64,000 nucleotides of DNA from Algiphilus aromaticivorans DG1253. Lineage in GTDB: Bacteria > Pseudomonadota > Gammaproteobacteria > Nevskiales > Nevskiaceae. Every line of letters begins with the position of its first letter. Position 1 is the stretch's first letter. This document shows, piece by piece, positions 26,776 through 35,934 of the stretch. The notes beneath the pieces are model-generated. The model had not been told where the DNA came from and ran no database searches. It saw nothing but the letters and a program-made list of their open reading frames with translations. The position numbers and the translations under genes are program-made. The stretch spans positions 1 through 64,000 of the forward strand of contig NZ_JPOG01000001.1 of assembly GCF_000733765.1 (NCBI RefSeq), in the 5' to 3' direction.

Positions 26776-27369
26776 TTGCTAATCGGATATGCCCGAGTAT
26801 CGACGATCGACCAGCGCCCAGAACTGCAACTGGATGCGCTGCGTGACGCTGGGTGCGAGCAGGTTTTTGAGGATCGGCTCTCGGGGGCCACTAGAGATCG
26901 TCCGCAGCTTTCAGCCTGCCTGCAGACGCTTCGCAAGGACGACACCCTGGTTGTGTGGCGCCTGGACCGTCTGGGACGCTCGTTGAAGGACCTCGTAGCG
27001 ATCGTCACGGAGCTGGACTCCCGAGGAATCGGCTTTCAGTCCGTGACCGAGGCCATCGACACCAGTACGTCGAGCGGACGCCTTGTCTTCCACATATTCG
27101 CGAGCCTGGCCGAGTTCGAGCGATCGATCATCCAGGAGCGCACGCGCGCTGGGCTCGCGGCGGCCAGAGCACGCGGTAGAAGAGGCGGGCGGAAGCCAAA
27201 GATGACGCTGGCAGATGTGCGCAAGGCCTCGGCCATGTTGCGCGATCCGAACATGACCAAGGCGGAGGTGGCAGAGCATTTTGGCGTTTCACGCATGACG
27301 CTGAATGCTTCACTCAAGCGCCACGCCTTGCCGGATACCCCAGGGTCACCAGGTGAGCCTGGGGCGTGA
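26776..27369 (+). CDS. Serine recombinase (resolvase/invertase family)
   Basis: A 197-residue small serine recombinase. The N-terminal catalytic domain has IGYARVSTIDQ (nucleophile Ser), VWRLDRLGRSLKDL and FASLAEFERSIIQERTRAGLAAARARGRRGG. A C-terminal Hin-type helix-turn-helix (KAEVAEHFGVSRMTLNASLKRH) follows. The best start is TTG at 26776, placing Met directly before LIGYARV as in relatives; the frame runs upstream without a better start. The role is resolution or inversion of DNA in the island. Confidence 0.88.
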   Translation: MLIGYARVSTIDQRPELQLDALRDAGCEQVFEDRLSGATRDRPQLSACLQTLRKDDTLVVWRLDRLGRSLKDLVAIVTELDSRGIGFQSVTEAIDTSTSSGRLVFHIFASLAEFERSIIQERTRAGLAAARARGRRGGRKPKMTLADVRKASAMLRDPNMTKAEVAEHFGVSRMTLNASLKRHALPDTPGSPGEPGA

Positions 27370-27402
27370 TAAACAACAGCTATTCCTAAGGGGACTCGTT
27401 TT

Positions 27403-28230
27403 ATGCAAACAAGACCGACACTCGCTCTCTTGCGTGCCGTGGTGCTGGGCCTCTGCGGCGCGCTCGTTGCCTGTCAGGCAGAGCCCACCATAGACGCCAG
27501 CTCGGATGCCGCGCTTGAAGCGAGCGCTGAAGAAGTTCGCGAGTCGCTGGCACCCGAACGCCGAGAGAAGTTCGATGAGGCAATGACGCTCCTAGCGTTC
27601 AGCAGCATCGACATCGAGGCCTTGTTCAGCGGCGATGCCTCGGCTACTGCGGCCGGGGCGAAAGGGAACATGAAAGCTAGGCTTGATGGCAAAACAGCGG
27701 ATGAAGTGATCGCGGAAGCTGAGCAGATCAGGGCGCAGCGACGTGAGAAGGAGCGAAGGCAGGCTCTCGCCGAGATTGAGGAGCTGGTCGCCAAGCGCGA
27801 AGCCAGCAAAGAGGCCGAGGAGGCTTTGAAGCAGTTCGAGGTTCAGCGCTCCCGCTTCTACGTCGAGGAGCGATCCTTCAGGGATCAGCCAATCATTGAG
27901 TTGACGGTCCAGAACAACACCGAGCACGCAATATCCCGAGCCTTCTTCCATGGCGTCGTCGCCAGCCCGGACCGTGCCGTCCCCTGGATTGAGGAAGACT
28001 TCAACTACACGATTCGCGGCGGCCTGGAGCCTAGCGAGAAGGCCACCTGGGAGCTTGCTCCAAATTCCTATAGCGGATGGGCAACCGAAGTGCCGGAGGA
28101 TGCGGTTCTGACAGTCTCGGTTGAGAAGCTCAACGGACCGGACGGCGAGACGCTGTTCGATACGGGCGCATTTGGCGAACGCGAGAAGCGGCGCTTGAAG
28201 GCCCTCCGCGACGAGTATGGAACCCAGTAA
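27403..28230 (+). CDS. DUF6694-like lipoprotein upstream of hsdM
   Basis: A 275-residue predicted lipoprotein. A signal sequence with lipobox LVAC puts the lipidated Cys near residue 24. The region after it (TIDASSDAALEASAEEVRESLAPERREKFDEAM) resembles DUF6694 lipoproteins. Residues ~85-145 form a charged coiled coil (AEAEQIRAQRREKERRQALAEIEEL). The C-terminal ~110 residues look like an Ig-like beta domain (IIELTVQNNTEHAISRAFFHGVV). It ends two bases before the hsdM ATG, so the genes are likely co-transcribed although a restriction system needs no lipoprotein. RBS AAGGGG is visible upstream. Confidence 0.68.
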   Translation: MQTRPTLALLRAVVLGLCGALVACQAEPTIDASSDAALEASAEEVRESLAPERREKFDEAMTLLAFSSIDIEALFSGDASATAAGAKGNMKARLDGKTADEVIAEAEQIRAQRREKERRQALAEIEELVAKREASKEAEEALKQFEVQRSRFYVEERSFRDQPIIELTVQNNTEHAISRAFFHGVVASPDRAVPWIEEDFNYTIRGGLEPSEKATWELAPNSYSGWATEVPEDAVLTVSVEKLNGPDGETLFDTGAFGEREKRRLKALRDEYGTQ

Positions 28231-28232
28231 CG

Positions 28233-29843
28233 ATGACCGAAGAAGACTTCAAGAAGACCCTCTGGGATACAGCCAACGCGCTGCGCGGCTCGGTTTCAGC
28301 CGCCGAGTACAAGTACCCGGTGCTGGGGCTGGTGTTCCTCAAGTACGTGTCCGACATGTTCGATGCCCAGGCCGAGGTCATCCGATCTCGGCTTGCCGAC
28401 CCGAAGTCGGACATCTACATGGACGATGAAGCGATTCGCGCCGAGGCCGAGCAGGAGTTCCTGACTGATCGCAGCTTCTATGACGCAGACAACGTGTTCT
28501 GGGTGCCGGAGGAGGCGCATTACTCCCGCCTTCTCAAAGGTGCGGCGGCTGCCGGCAAGGATCTGCCCAACCAGCTCAATGCGGCCATGCGGGCCATTGA
28601 GAAGGAGAACGCCAGCCTGAACGGCGTGCTCTATCGTCAGTTCGATCAGCTCGAACTCGGGCCGGGGACGCTGGCCTCTCTCATGGCCAAGATCGCGGAA
28701 TTGAAGTTCGATCCGGGGAAACATGGCAGCCGGGACATCTTCGGCGAGATCTACGAATACTTTCTTGGCGAGTTCGCGCGCGCCGAAGGCGCACAGGCCG
28801 GCGAGTTTTATACGCCGAAGAGCGTGGTGAATCTGCTTGTCGAAGTGCTCGCGCCCTTCCGAGGCAAGATCTATGACCCCTGCTGTGGCTCGGGCGGCAT
28901 GTTCGTCCAGTCCGCGAAGTTCAAGGAGGCCCACGCCTCAAAGCTCGGCAAGAAGGGGGATCTCCCAATCTACGGCCAGGAGATGATGGCTGCGACTCGC
29001 CGGCTGGCGAAGATGAACCTCGCGGTGCACGGGCTGGGAGACAGCGATCTCGGCGAAACCTATGGCTCTACCTTCAACAACGACCAGCACCCGAAGCTGC
29101 GGGCCGACTACATCCTCGCCAATCCGCCCTTCAATATTTCGAACTGGGGCGGCGACAAGCTGACCGAAGATCCGCGCTGGACCTACGGCATACCGCCGAA
29201 GAACAACGCCAACTACGCTTGGCTGCAGCACATGCTGGCGCGGCTATCGACACATGGGCGCGCAGGCATCGTGCTGGCAAACGGTTCGATGACCACCAAC
29301 ACCTCGGGTGAAGGTCAGATCCGCAAGATGATGATTGCCGCCGATGTAGTCGAGTGCATGGTCGCGCTCCCGGGGCAGCTCTTTTCCAACACGCAGATTC
29401 CGGTATGCCTCTGGTTCCTGACCAGGGACAAGAAGGCCGGCGTCAATGGGGCTACCGATCGATCTGGCCAGACATTGTTCATCGATGCCCGGAAGATGGG
29501 GTCGCTGCAGCTCAGCCGCACCATGATCGGGTTCTCGGATGAGGAAATTCACCGCATTGCGCAGACCTACCATTGGTGGCGGGGCACGGAGTTTGTTGAC
29601 GAAGGCGAGTACGAGAACGCCCTGGGCTTCTGCAGGTCGGCGGACTATGCGGAGATCGAGAAGCACGGCTTCGTTCTGACCCCAGGACGCTACGTCGGAG
29701 CGGCGGAAGTCGAGGACGACGACGAGGCCTTCGAGGAGAAGATGCAGCAGCTCACTTCCAAGTTGAGCGAGCTGTTCGCTAAGGGCAAAGCGCTAGAGGA
29801 TGAGGTGCGGCGGCAGTTGGAGAGGGTTGGGTATGAGGTGTAG
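28233..29843 (+). CDS. hsdM: Type I restriction-modification methyltransferase subunit HsdM
   Basis: A 536-residue N6-adenine methyltransferase subunit. An N-terminal HsdM_N helical domain (EDFKKTLWDTANALRGS) is followed by the SAM site DPCCGSGGMFVQSAKF (motif I, ~residue 212) and the catalytic motif NPPFNISNWGG (motif IV, ~292). It works with HsdS to methylate the recognition site and with HsdR to cleave unmodified DNA. The 3' end overlaps hsdS by 11 nt. Confidence 0.95.
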   Translation: MTEEDFKKTLWDTANALRGSVSAAEYKYPVLGLVFLKYVSDMFDAQAEVIRSRLADPKSDIYMDDEAIRAEAEQEFLTDRSFYDADNVFWVPEEAHYSRLLKGAAAAGKDLPNQLNAAMRAIEKENASLNGVLYRQFDQLELGPGTLASLMAKIAELKFDPGKHGSRDIFGEIYEYFLGEFARAEGAQAGEFYTPKSVVNLLVEVLAPFRGKIYDPCCGSGGMFVQSAKFKEAHASKLGKKGDLPIYGQEMMAATRRLAKMNLAVHGLGDSDLGETYGSTFNNDQHPKLRADYILANPPFNISNWGGDKLTEDPRWTYGIPPKNNANYAWLQHMLARLSTHGRAGIVLANGSMTTNTSGEGQIRKMMIAADVVECMVALPGQLFSNTQIPVCLWFLTRDKKAGVNGATDRSGQTLFIDARKMGSLQLSRTMIGFSDEEIHRIAQTYHWWRGTEFVDEGEYENALGFCRSADYAEIEKHGFVLTPGRYVGAAEVEDDDEAFEEKMQQLTSKLSELFAKGKALEDEVRRQLERVGYEV

Positions 29844-31083
29844 CCGCCCTCTATCGGAAGTAGCCCGTATCCAACAAGGTCGGTACTTAGCGCAGAACGA
29901 AATGGCCGAGTGTCCCGGGCCAGGCGCAGAAGTGCCCGTCTGGGGGGCGAACGGCATCCTTGGCTACACATCGGAGCCGGAGTATCAACAGGCGGTAGCT
30001 CTCGTGACCTGTCGAGGCAATGGTTGCGGGAAAGTCCAGTGGACTAGAGCGGCGGCCCATGTGTCAAACAATGCCATGGCGATCATTCCAATGGACGGTG
30101 ACGGCGTAGATCAACGCTTCATGTACTACTCTCTTCATGAAGCAAACATTGCATCAGTTATCTCAGGATCTGCGCAGCCGCAAATCACGCGAACCCATCT
30201 CAGTGCCGTCGCCATCTCCTGGCCGGATCGAGGTGAGCGAGAGCGGATCGTTGAGTGCCTCGATTCGCTTGACCAACGCATCGCCAACAACCGCTTCCTA
30301 GCCACCAACCTCGAATCCATCGCGCGCGCCATCTTCAAGTCCTGGTTCGTGGACTTCGACCCGGTGCGCGCCAAGATGGAAGGCCGGGAGCCGGAGGGCA
30401 TGGATCCGGAGATCGCGGCGCTGTTCCCGGATCGGCTGGTGGAGAGTGAGTTGGGGTTCGTGCCGGAGGGGTGGGAATGGGTCCCTCTCTCGGAAATGGC
30501 CGAGTTTCTGAATGGTCTAGCACTGCAGAAATTTCCACCGAACGGCCACGACGACTTGCCCGTACTCAAGATTGCTCAACTGCGCTCAGGTGCGTTGGAT
30601 CCCGATAAACTTGCCTCTCGGGAAGTCGGTGACCGATACATCGTTAGCAGTGGGGACCTTATCTTCTCGTGGTCTGGTTCTCTTATGGTCGATGTGTGGT
30701 GTAGCTCTGACTGCGCGCTCAACCAGCATTTATTCAAGGTCAACCCGGCATCTTGGGCATCTAAAGGTTTGCTGTGGGCGGCTATACAGAAAAATATCGA
30801 AGGTTTCCAAGCAATCGCGGCCTCAAAGGCAGTCACAATGGGGCACATAAACCGTCGTCACTTGGATGAGGCATTCGTCGCACTTCCCTCACGCGAGAGC
30901 GTGAAGATCATGAGTTCTTCGCTCGACGCGCTGACTGAAAATATTATCCATGCGCGCCTGGAATCACATGCTCTCGCTTCCTTGCGAGATTTTCTTCTCC
31001 CTCGTTTAATTTCTGGCCGGTTGTCCATAAAAGAAGTTGAGGCTGCGGCAAATACAGAGCCCTGCGAACATAGAGTTGATTAA
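29833..31083 (+). CDS. hsdS: Type I restriction-modification specificity subunit HsdS
   Basis: A 416-residue specificity subunit with two target-recognition domains (~1-140 and ~210-370) separated by conserved helices (ERIVECLDSLDQRIANNRFLATNLESIARAIFKSWFVDFDPVRAKM). The second half repeats the pattern (GLALQKFPPNGHDDLPVLKI ... LLPRLISGRLS). The recognition sequence should be bipartite and cannot be derived by eye. Base composition drops in both recognition domains, as is common for exchanged HsdS modules. Confidence 0.93.
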   Translation: MRCSRPLSEVARIQQGRYLAQNEMAECPGPGAEVPVWGANGILGYTSEPEYQQAVALVTCRGNGCGKVQWTRAAAHVSNNAMAIIPMDGDGVDQRFMYYSLHEANIASVISGSAQPQITRTHLSAVAISWPDRGERERIVECLDSLDQRIANNRFLATNLESIARAIFKSWFVDFDPVRAKMEGREPEGMDPEIAALFPDRLVESELGFVPEGWEWVPLSEMAEFLNGLALQKFPPNGHDDLPVLKIAQLRSGALDPDKLASREVGDRYIVSSGDLIFSWSGSLMVDVWCSSDCALNQHLFKVNPASWASKGLLWAAIQKNIEGFQAIAASKAVTMGHINRRHLDEAFVALPSRESVKIMSSSLDALTENIIHARLESHALASLRDFLLPRLISGRLSIKEVEAAANTEPCEHRVD

Positions 31084-31085
31084 TT

Positions 31086-31760
31086 GTGCAGATCCTAATA
31101 GAAATTGGCCACCTTCTCAGCGCGCTGTCCACAGTGGCAATCGCGATACTCACCTATCACTTATGGAGGGAAAATAAAGCCCTGCGGAAGATGAGTTCAG
31201 AAGCGGAAATTGTGCCGCATTTTGAGACTCATCCGGACGGTACCGGCGGGTTGAACCTTTGTCTATCCAACGTCGGCCCTGGACCGGCCATGGATGTCAC
31301 TTTCTCAATTATTTCCGGTGAAGCTGAGTTTCATCGATATGGTGTCATACTAGATCATAGCAAAAGGCGTTCCGCGATCACGCTAGTGCCTTCTGGGGGG
31401 AAATTCAGCTTCCTTTTCGGGATTGGCTATCAGCTCTTCAATCCAAAGGACGGCGATGCAGGTGAGCCGCTTAAGCCGTTTCAAGTCGAAGTGGCTTGGC
31501 GAACATCTAAGGATGTTAATATCGTTAAGAAGGTTCACACTCTGGACGTTTCGCAGTTCAGAGGGCTTCCAGGTATGATGAACATGCCTTACGCCCTGCA
31601 GAGTGCGCTTGAACTAAAGGCTATGAATCAGCAGCTAGCCGCATTAACAAAGGTGCTTGCGCCCATCGTGGGTTTTGTCGATGCAACTAAGCCAGAAAAT
31701 CAGTCACGACAGAAGGCGAAGGGCAATCCAGAACCCAAGGAAGGTGGTGGGGGGCAATGA
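31086..31760 (+). CDS. Single-pass membrane protein inside the type I restriction operon
   Basis: A 224-residue protein of unknown family. One N-terminal membrane helix (LLSALSTVAIAILTYHLW, residues ~9-26) is followed by a basic stretch, a beta-rich domain at ~38-165 (EIVPHFETHP, LNLCLSNVGPGPAMDVTFSI) resembling conserved domains behind a single helix, and a Gly/Lys-rich tail. GTG at 31086 starts 2 bases after the hsdS stop, and the end overlaps hsdR by four bases, so it is embedded in the operon. Base composition is among the lowest GC in the window. Confidence 0.72.
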   Translation: MQILIEIGHLLSALSTVAIAILTYHLWRENKALRKMSSEAEIVPHFETHPDGTGGLNLCLSNVGPGPAMDVTFSIISGEAEFHRYGVILDHSKRRSAITLVPSGGKFSFLFGIGYQLFNPKDGDAGEPLKPFQVEVAWRTSKDVNIVKKVHTLDVSQFRGLPGMMNMPYALQSALELKAMNQQLAALTKVLAPIVGFVDATKPENQSRQKAKGNPEPKEGGGGQ

Positions 31761-34700
31761 AAGAAGACCACCTCGAAACCTCCGCCCTCGACTGGCTCGG
31801 TAGCCTCAGCTACGAGTGCTGCAAGGGCGAGGCGATCACCGGCGAGAGCAAGGACCGGGAGCGCTATCGCGAGGTGGTGCTGAAGCCGCGCCTAGCATCA
31901 GCGGTGCGAGCGCTAAATCCCGACCTCGCCGAGGTGGATCAGGTCGTCGAGAAGCTCGCCGACTACAGCGCCCAGTCCCAGATTGAGGGCAACCGCGAGG
32001 TTCACGACTGGCTGACCAGCGGTGTGCCGATCGAGGTGATGCGCGACAACGGTGAGCGCGAGGTCATCCGCGCCCAGGTGATCGACTTCGAGAATCCCGA
32101 GGCGAATGACTGGCTGGCCGTGCAGCAGTTCACGGTCCACGGCACCCATCCCCGTCGCCCCGATGTCGTGGTCTTCGTCAACGGCCTTCCACTCATCGTC
32201 ATGGAGTTGAAAAACCCCGGCGACGAGGACGCGGACACCGAGGAAGCCTGGAAGCAGATCCAGACCTACAAGCGGGAGATCCCGCAGCTCTTTCACTACA
32301 ACCTGCTGAACGTCATCTCTGACGGCATCGTGACCCGATACGGCTCGCTGACCGCCGATCTGGAGCGGCACTCACCCTGGCGCCTGATCGGCGCTGAGGA
32401 AGCGCCTAGCCACATGATGGAGCTGGAGGTGCTCTGCCGGGGGCTGCTGGACAAAGCGACGCTCCTGCGCTTCCTGAGGGGCTATGTGGCCTTTGTGACC
32501 GACGACGGCGCGGCGCAGGCCAAGGTCGTCGCGCAGTGGCAGCAGTTCCATGGCGTCGAGAAGGCGGTCGAGCGCGCTGTTTCGGCCTATCACAGCGGTG
32601 ACGGTAAGGGCGGTGTCGTCTGGCACACCCAGGGCAGCGGCAAGTCCTTTCTGGCGCTGTTCTACGCCAATGCGCTGCGCAAACACCCGGAGCTGGAGAA
32701 CCCGTCCATCGTGGTCGTCACCGACCGCAACGACCTCGACGGCCAGCTCTTCGAGACTTTCGCGGCGTGCAGGGACACGCTGGAGACCGTGCCGGTGCAG
32801 TTCGAGGATCGCGCGGACCTGCGCAAGCAGCTTCAAGCCGTAGCAGCGGGCGGAATCTTCTTTACGACCATCAACAAGTTCGCCCCCGTCGAGGATGGCG
32901 TCGAGGCGCTGAGCCAGCGGCGCAACATCATCGTGATCGCCGACGAGGCGCACCGCACGCAGTACGGCTTCAAGGCCAAGATCAATGCGGAGACCGGCAA
33001 GAAGAAGTACGGGCTTGCCAAATACATGCGTGAGGCGCTGCCGAACGCCATCTATCTCGGCATGACCGGCACCCCTGTCGAGCAGGATGACCGCGACACG
33101 CGGGGCGTGTTCGGCGAGTACGTCGATGTCTACGACATGCTCGACGCCCAGCGCGACGGCGCGGTGGTGCCGATTAGCTACGAAGCCCGGATCATCGATC
33201 TGGCCTTCAACGAGGCCGAGAAGCAGGCCCTGCTCGACGAGTTCGAAGAGGCCATGGTCGATGAGGACGTGGAGGGGCAGAGCAAGGCGGCCAGCCGCTA
33301 CACGCGCCTGGAGGCGCTCGCGACCGCCGAAGGCCGGATGCAGACGCTTGCCGAGGATCTGGTCAAGCACTGGGAGCAGCGCCAGGAATCCATCCAGGGC
33401 AAGGCGATGGTAGTAGCCATCTCTCGCGCGGCGGCCGTACAGCTCTACGACGAGATCGTGAAGCTGCGCCCTGACTGGCATAGCGACGATCTGGACAAGG
33501 GCAAGATCAAGGTCGTGATGACCGGCAGCAAGGCCAGCGACCCCGAGCACTTCGCCCCGCACCGCACGAACAAGACGCAGCGCAAATTTGTCGAGAAGCG
33601 CTTCAAGAAGGCGGATGACGAGCTGGAGATCGTCATTGTCCGGGACATGTGGCTGACCGGCACTGATTCGCCGCCCTGCCACACGATGTACATCGACAAG
33701 CCCATGCATGGCCACGGCCTGATGCAGGCCATCGCCCGCGTCAACCGCGTCTGGAAGGACAAGCCGGGTGGGCTGGTGGTGGACTACATCGGCATCGGCG
33801 AGGACCTCACGAAGGCGATCACCAGCTACACCTCGGCGTCCGGTAAAGAGGAGGAGCCGGTCGATCGCTCCGGTAAGGCGCTGGGCGTGCTGCTCGACAC
33901 GCTCGACGTGCTGCGCAAGGAGTTCTGGCGCGGCTTCGACTACAGCGGCTTCGAAGACCCTCAGAAGGCCGTGGCGCTGCTCAAGCCCGCGATGGACCAC
34001 ATCGCCCAGATCAACCCCAAGGGCGACGAGAAGGGGCGCAACCAAGGCATCCGGGACTACATCGATCAGGTCACCAAGCTGACCAAGGCCCAAGCGATTG
34101 CTGGCACCCGCGAAGAGGCCCTGGCTGTGCGCGACGAGATTGCGTTCATGATGGTCATCAAGGCCGGCCTGGTGAAGATGACGCGCGCCGGGAGCGGCAA
34201 GTCCAGGCTCGAAAAGGAAGCCGCTCTGCGCCAGCTCGTCGCCAAGGGTGTGCTGGTCGAGGGTGTACGCGATCTCTACGAGGGCTTGGGCATCGACAAG
34301 CCGGACATCTCGCTGGTTGATGAGTCTTTTGTTGAGAAGCTCCGCGAAATGCCTCAGAAGAACCTGGCGGCTGAGCTGCTGCAGCGCCTACTCGACGACA
34401 AGATCAAGTCGCGAGGCAGCCGCAACGCGGCGCTGGAAGTCGAGTTTGCCGGGAAGCTGAAGGACGCCATCGACAAGTACCGAAGCCGCTCGCTGCACAG
34501 CGCAGAGGTGATCGAGGAGCTGATCCAGATCGCCAAGGAGCTGGCCGAGCACAAGCCCCCTCAGGGTTTGAGCGAGGAAGAGGCTGCTTTCTACGAAGCG
34601 CTCGTGAAGAACGAGAGCGCGGTGCGAGAGCTGGGAGATCCGACGTTGCGCGCGCTGGCCCAGGAGCTGACGGACAAGCTGCGCAAGTCGGCCACCATCA

Positions 34701-34861
34701 ACTGGCATGAGCGTCAGTCCGCCCGAGCCGGTATGCGTGCGATGGTCAAGGTGCTGCTGAAGCGCTATCGCTACCCACCCGACAAGCAGGAGGCAGCGAC
34801 CGAAACCGTGCTGTCGCAGGCGGAGCGTCTCGCTGACACCTGGGCATTTGAGCTGTCGTGA
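31757..34861 (+). CDS. hsdR: Type I restriction endonuclease subunit HsdR
   Basis: A 1034-residue motor and nuclease subunit. The N-terminal nuclease domain shows RPDVVVFVNGLPLIVMELKNPG (PD-(D/E)xK type, ~residues 135-155). The helicase core has Walker A HTQGSGKSFLALFYA (~290) and the DEAH box IADEAHRTQYG (~394), then TGTPVE and RVNRVWKDKPGGLVVDYIG (motifs III/VI). Its length is normal. The ATG at 31757 overlaps the membrane-protein gene. It appears intact, so the system should cleave unmodified DNA. Confidence 0.96.
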   Translation: MKEDHLETSALDWLGSLSYECCKGEAITGESKDRERYREVVLKPRLASAVRALNPDLAEVDQVVEKLADYSAQSQIEGNREVHDWLTSGVPIEVMRDNGEREVIRAQVIDFENPEANDWLAVQQFTVHGTHPRRPDVVVFVNGLPLIVMELKNPGDEDADTEEAWKQIQTYKREIPQLFHYNLLNVISDGIVTRYGSLTADLERHSPWRLIGAEEAPSHMMELEVLCRGLLDKATLLRFLRGYVAFVTDDGAAQAKVVAQWQQFHGVEKAVERAVSAYHSGDGKGGVVWHTQGSGKSFLALFYANALRKHPELENPSIVVVTDRNDLDGQLFETFAACRDTLETVPVQFEDRADLRKQLQAVAAGGIFFTTINKFAPVEDGVEALSQRRNIIVIADEAHRTQYGFKAKINAETGKKKYGLAKYMREALPNAIYLGMTGTPVEQDDRDTRGVFGEYVDVYDMLDAQRDGAVVPISYEARIIDLAFNEAEKQALLDEFEEAMVDEDVEGQSKAASRYTRLEALATAEGRMQTLAEDLVKHWEQRQESIQGKAMVVAISRAAAVQLYDEIVKLRPDWHSDDLDKGKIKVVMTGSKASDPEHFAPHRTNKTQRKFVEKRFKKADDELEIVIVRDMWLTGTDSPPCHTMYIDKPMHGHGLMQAIARVNRVWKDKPGGLVVDYIGIGEDLTKAITSYTSASGKEEEPVDRSGKALGVLLDTLDVLRKEFWRGFDYSGFEDPQKAVALLKPAMDHIAQINPKGDEKGRNQGIRDYIDQVTKLTKAQAIAGTREEALAVRDEIAFMMVIKAGLVKMTRAGSGKSRLEKEAALRQLVAKGVLVEGVRDLYEGLGIDKPDISLVDESFVEKLREMPQKNLAAELLQRLLDDKIKSRGSRNAALEVEFAGKLKDAIDKYRSRSLHSAEVIEELIQIAKELAEHKPPQGLSEEEAAFYEALVKNESAVRELGDPTLRALAQELTDKLRKSATINWHERQSARAGMRAMVKVLLKRYRYPPDKQEAATETVLSQAERLADTWAFELS

Positions 34862-34899
34862 CGCATCCCACATCCAGTTGCTGAACAGCCGAAGCGTCC

Positions 34900-35682
34900 A
34901 TGCCTCTGCTTCGTTATCAGATCGTCGGCGAAGGCGAAGAACACCCCGATAGCACGACCGGCGCCCGTGACGGGCACTTGGCCGTTCTGCTCAAGCATGA
35001 CCACGAGCAGGCCAATGCTCAGGTCTATTCGGAGATCGCCGCCAACCGGCTGGCGCAGTTTCTCGGGATCCCGGTTGTGCTCGGTGTCATGGCCACCGGA
35101 GAGAGCGACCCTCACGCAGTATCTTTTGCCTCATTGCGGGCGGCTGAGAGTGCACTGCAGCTCTATGATTTCACGCAGCTCGATGAGCGAATGGATGCCG
35201 ATGAGGCCGACGTGGCTCCCGGTGCTTATATGGGCAGCGGTCATCTCACCGAGATCAAGCGGCTCTGTGAGACGTATCCCGTCGAAGCGGCAGCAGTGGC
35301 CGTGTTCGACTTGTGGATTGCCAATGCGGACAGAGCCCTCAACTTCAAGGCGGAGCTGGATGGTGGGGAGAGGGGCGTCCTGTTCGCACTGGACCAAGGC
35401 TCGTCTTTGCTCGCGAGTTGCTCGACGATCGAGGCTTCTCTGGATGCTTTGAGCGATGGCACGCGACCAAAAGACCACCCCTTTCAGAAGTATCTCCAGG
35501 GTGTACATTGCGGGTCGATGGTCGAACGCATCCGGTCACTGCCCGAATGGGCGATCGAATCGGCGATGACTTACAACGACACGATCGGCAACGTGACACT
35601 CGACCAACAGTTCCTGGCTTGCGACCTACTGATCGAGCGCCGGAAGTTGCTGGAGGAAATGGTCAAGCGAGTGCTGTTCTGA
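34900..35682 (+). CDS. HipA-like kinase-domain protein
   Basis: A 260-residue protein resembling the HipA-like kinase group (HipA_2). The region FDLWIANADRALNFKAEL ... GVLFALDQGSSLL matches the family catalytic segment D-x-x-x-x-N-x-D-R-x-x-x-N followed by a D-x-G-x-x-L metal-binding motif (here DQGSSL). HEQANAQVYSEIAANRLAQFLGIPV fits the N-lobe. There is no HipB-like partner and no N-terminal HipA domain. It starts 38 nt after hsdR in the same direction, so it may be the last gene of the restriction operon. Its 3' end overlaps the converging GIY-YIG gene by 57 nt. Confidence 0.7.
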   Translation: MPLLRYQIVGEGEEHPDSTTGARDGHLAVLLKHDHEQANAQVYSEIAANRLAQFLGIPVVLGVMATGESDPHAVSFASLRAAESALQLYDFTQLDERMDADEADVAPGAYMGSGHLTEIKRLCETYPVEAAAVAVFDLWIANADRALNFKAELDGGERGVLFALDQGSSLLASCSTIEASLDALSDGTRPKDHPFQKYLQGVHCGSMVERIRSLPEWAIESAMTYNDTIGNVTLDQQFLACDLLIERRKLLEEMVKRVLF

Positions 35683-35934
35683 CCATTGATCAGCGATATG
35701 CCGCTTTGCGGTGTGAGGAAGCGGTTTGATTCTCGCTTCCAGGCTCAGGGCTTCACGCTTCGAGCCCACAGGGCGCACGGCTAGTAGCCGAACAGGCTGG
35801 TTCATACGTGTGTAACGCGCTCCCTTGCCCTGAAGGTGCTGGCCGAGCCGTCGCACTGGGTCCGGGGAAACGCCCGTATAAATGCGGTTGCCGCGACATA
35901 GCAGTAGATAGACGTGCCAGATCGCATCACTCAT
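35626..35934 (-). CDS. GIY-YIG nuclease-family protein
   Basis: A 102-residue UvrC/YhbQ-like GIY-YIG protein. It begins MSDAIWHVYLLLCRGNRIYTGVSPDPVRRLGQH, where VYLL and IYTG are the GIY and YIG motifs and the Arg is catalytic. GKGARYTRMNQPVRLL and SKREALSLEARIKPL supply the catalytic Glu region. The ATG at 35934 overlaps the stop of the upstream gene by 8 nt, making it the fourth gene of the integrase operon. Its 3' end lies antisense to the HipA-like gene. Confidence 0.85.
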   Translation of the reverse strand: MSDAIWHVYLLLCRGNRIYTGVSPDPVRRLGQHLQGKGARYTRMNQPVRLLAVRPVGSKREALSLEARIKPLPHTAKRHIADQWSEQHSLDHFLQQLPALDQ

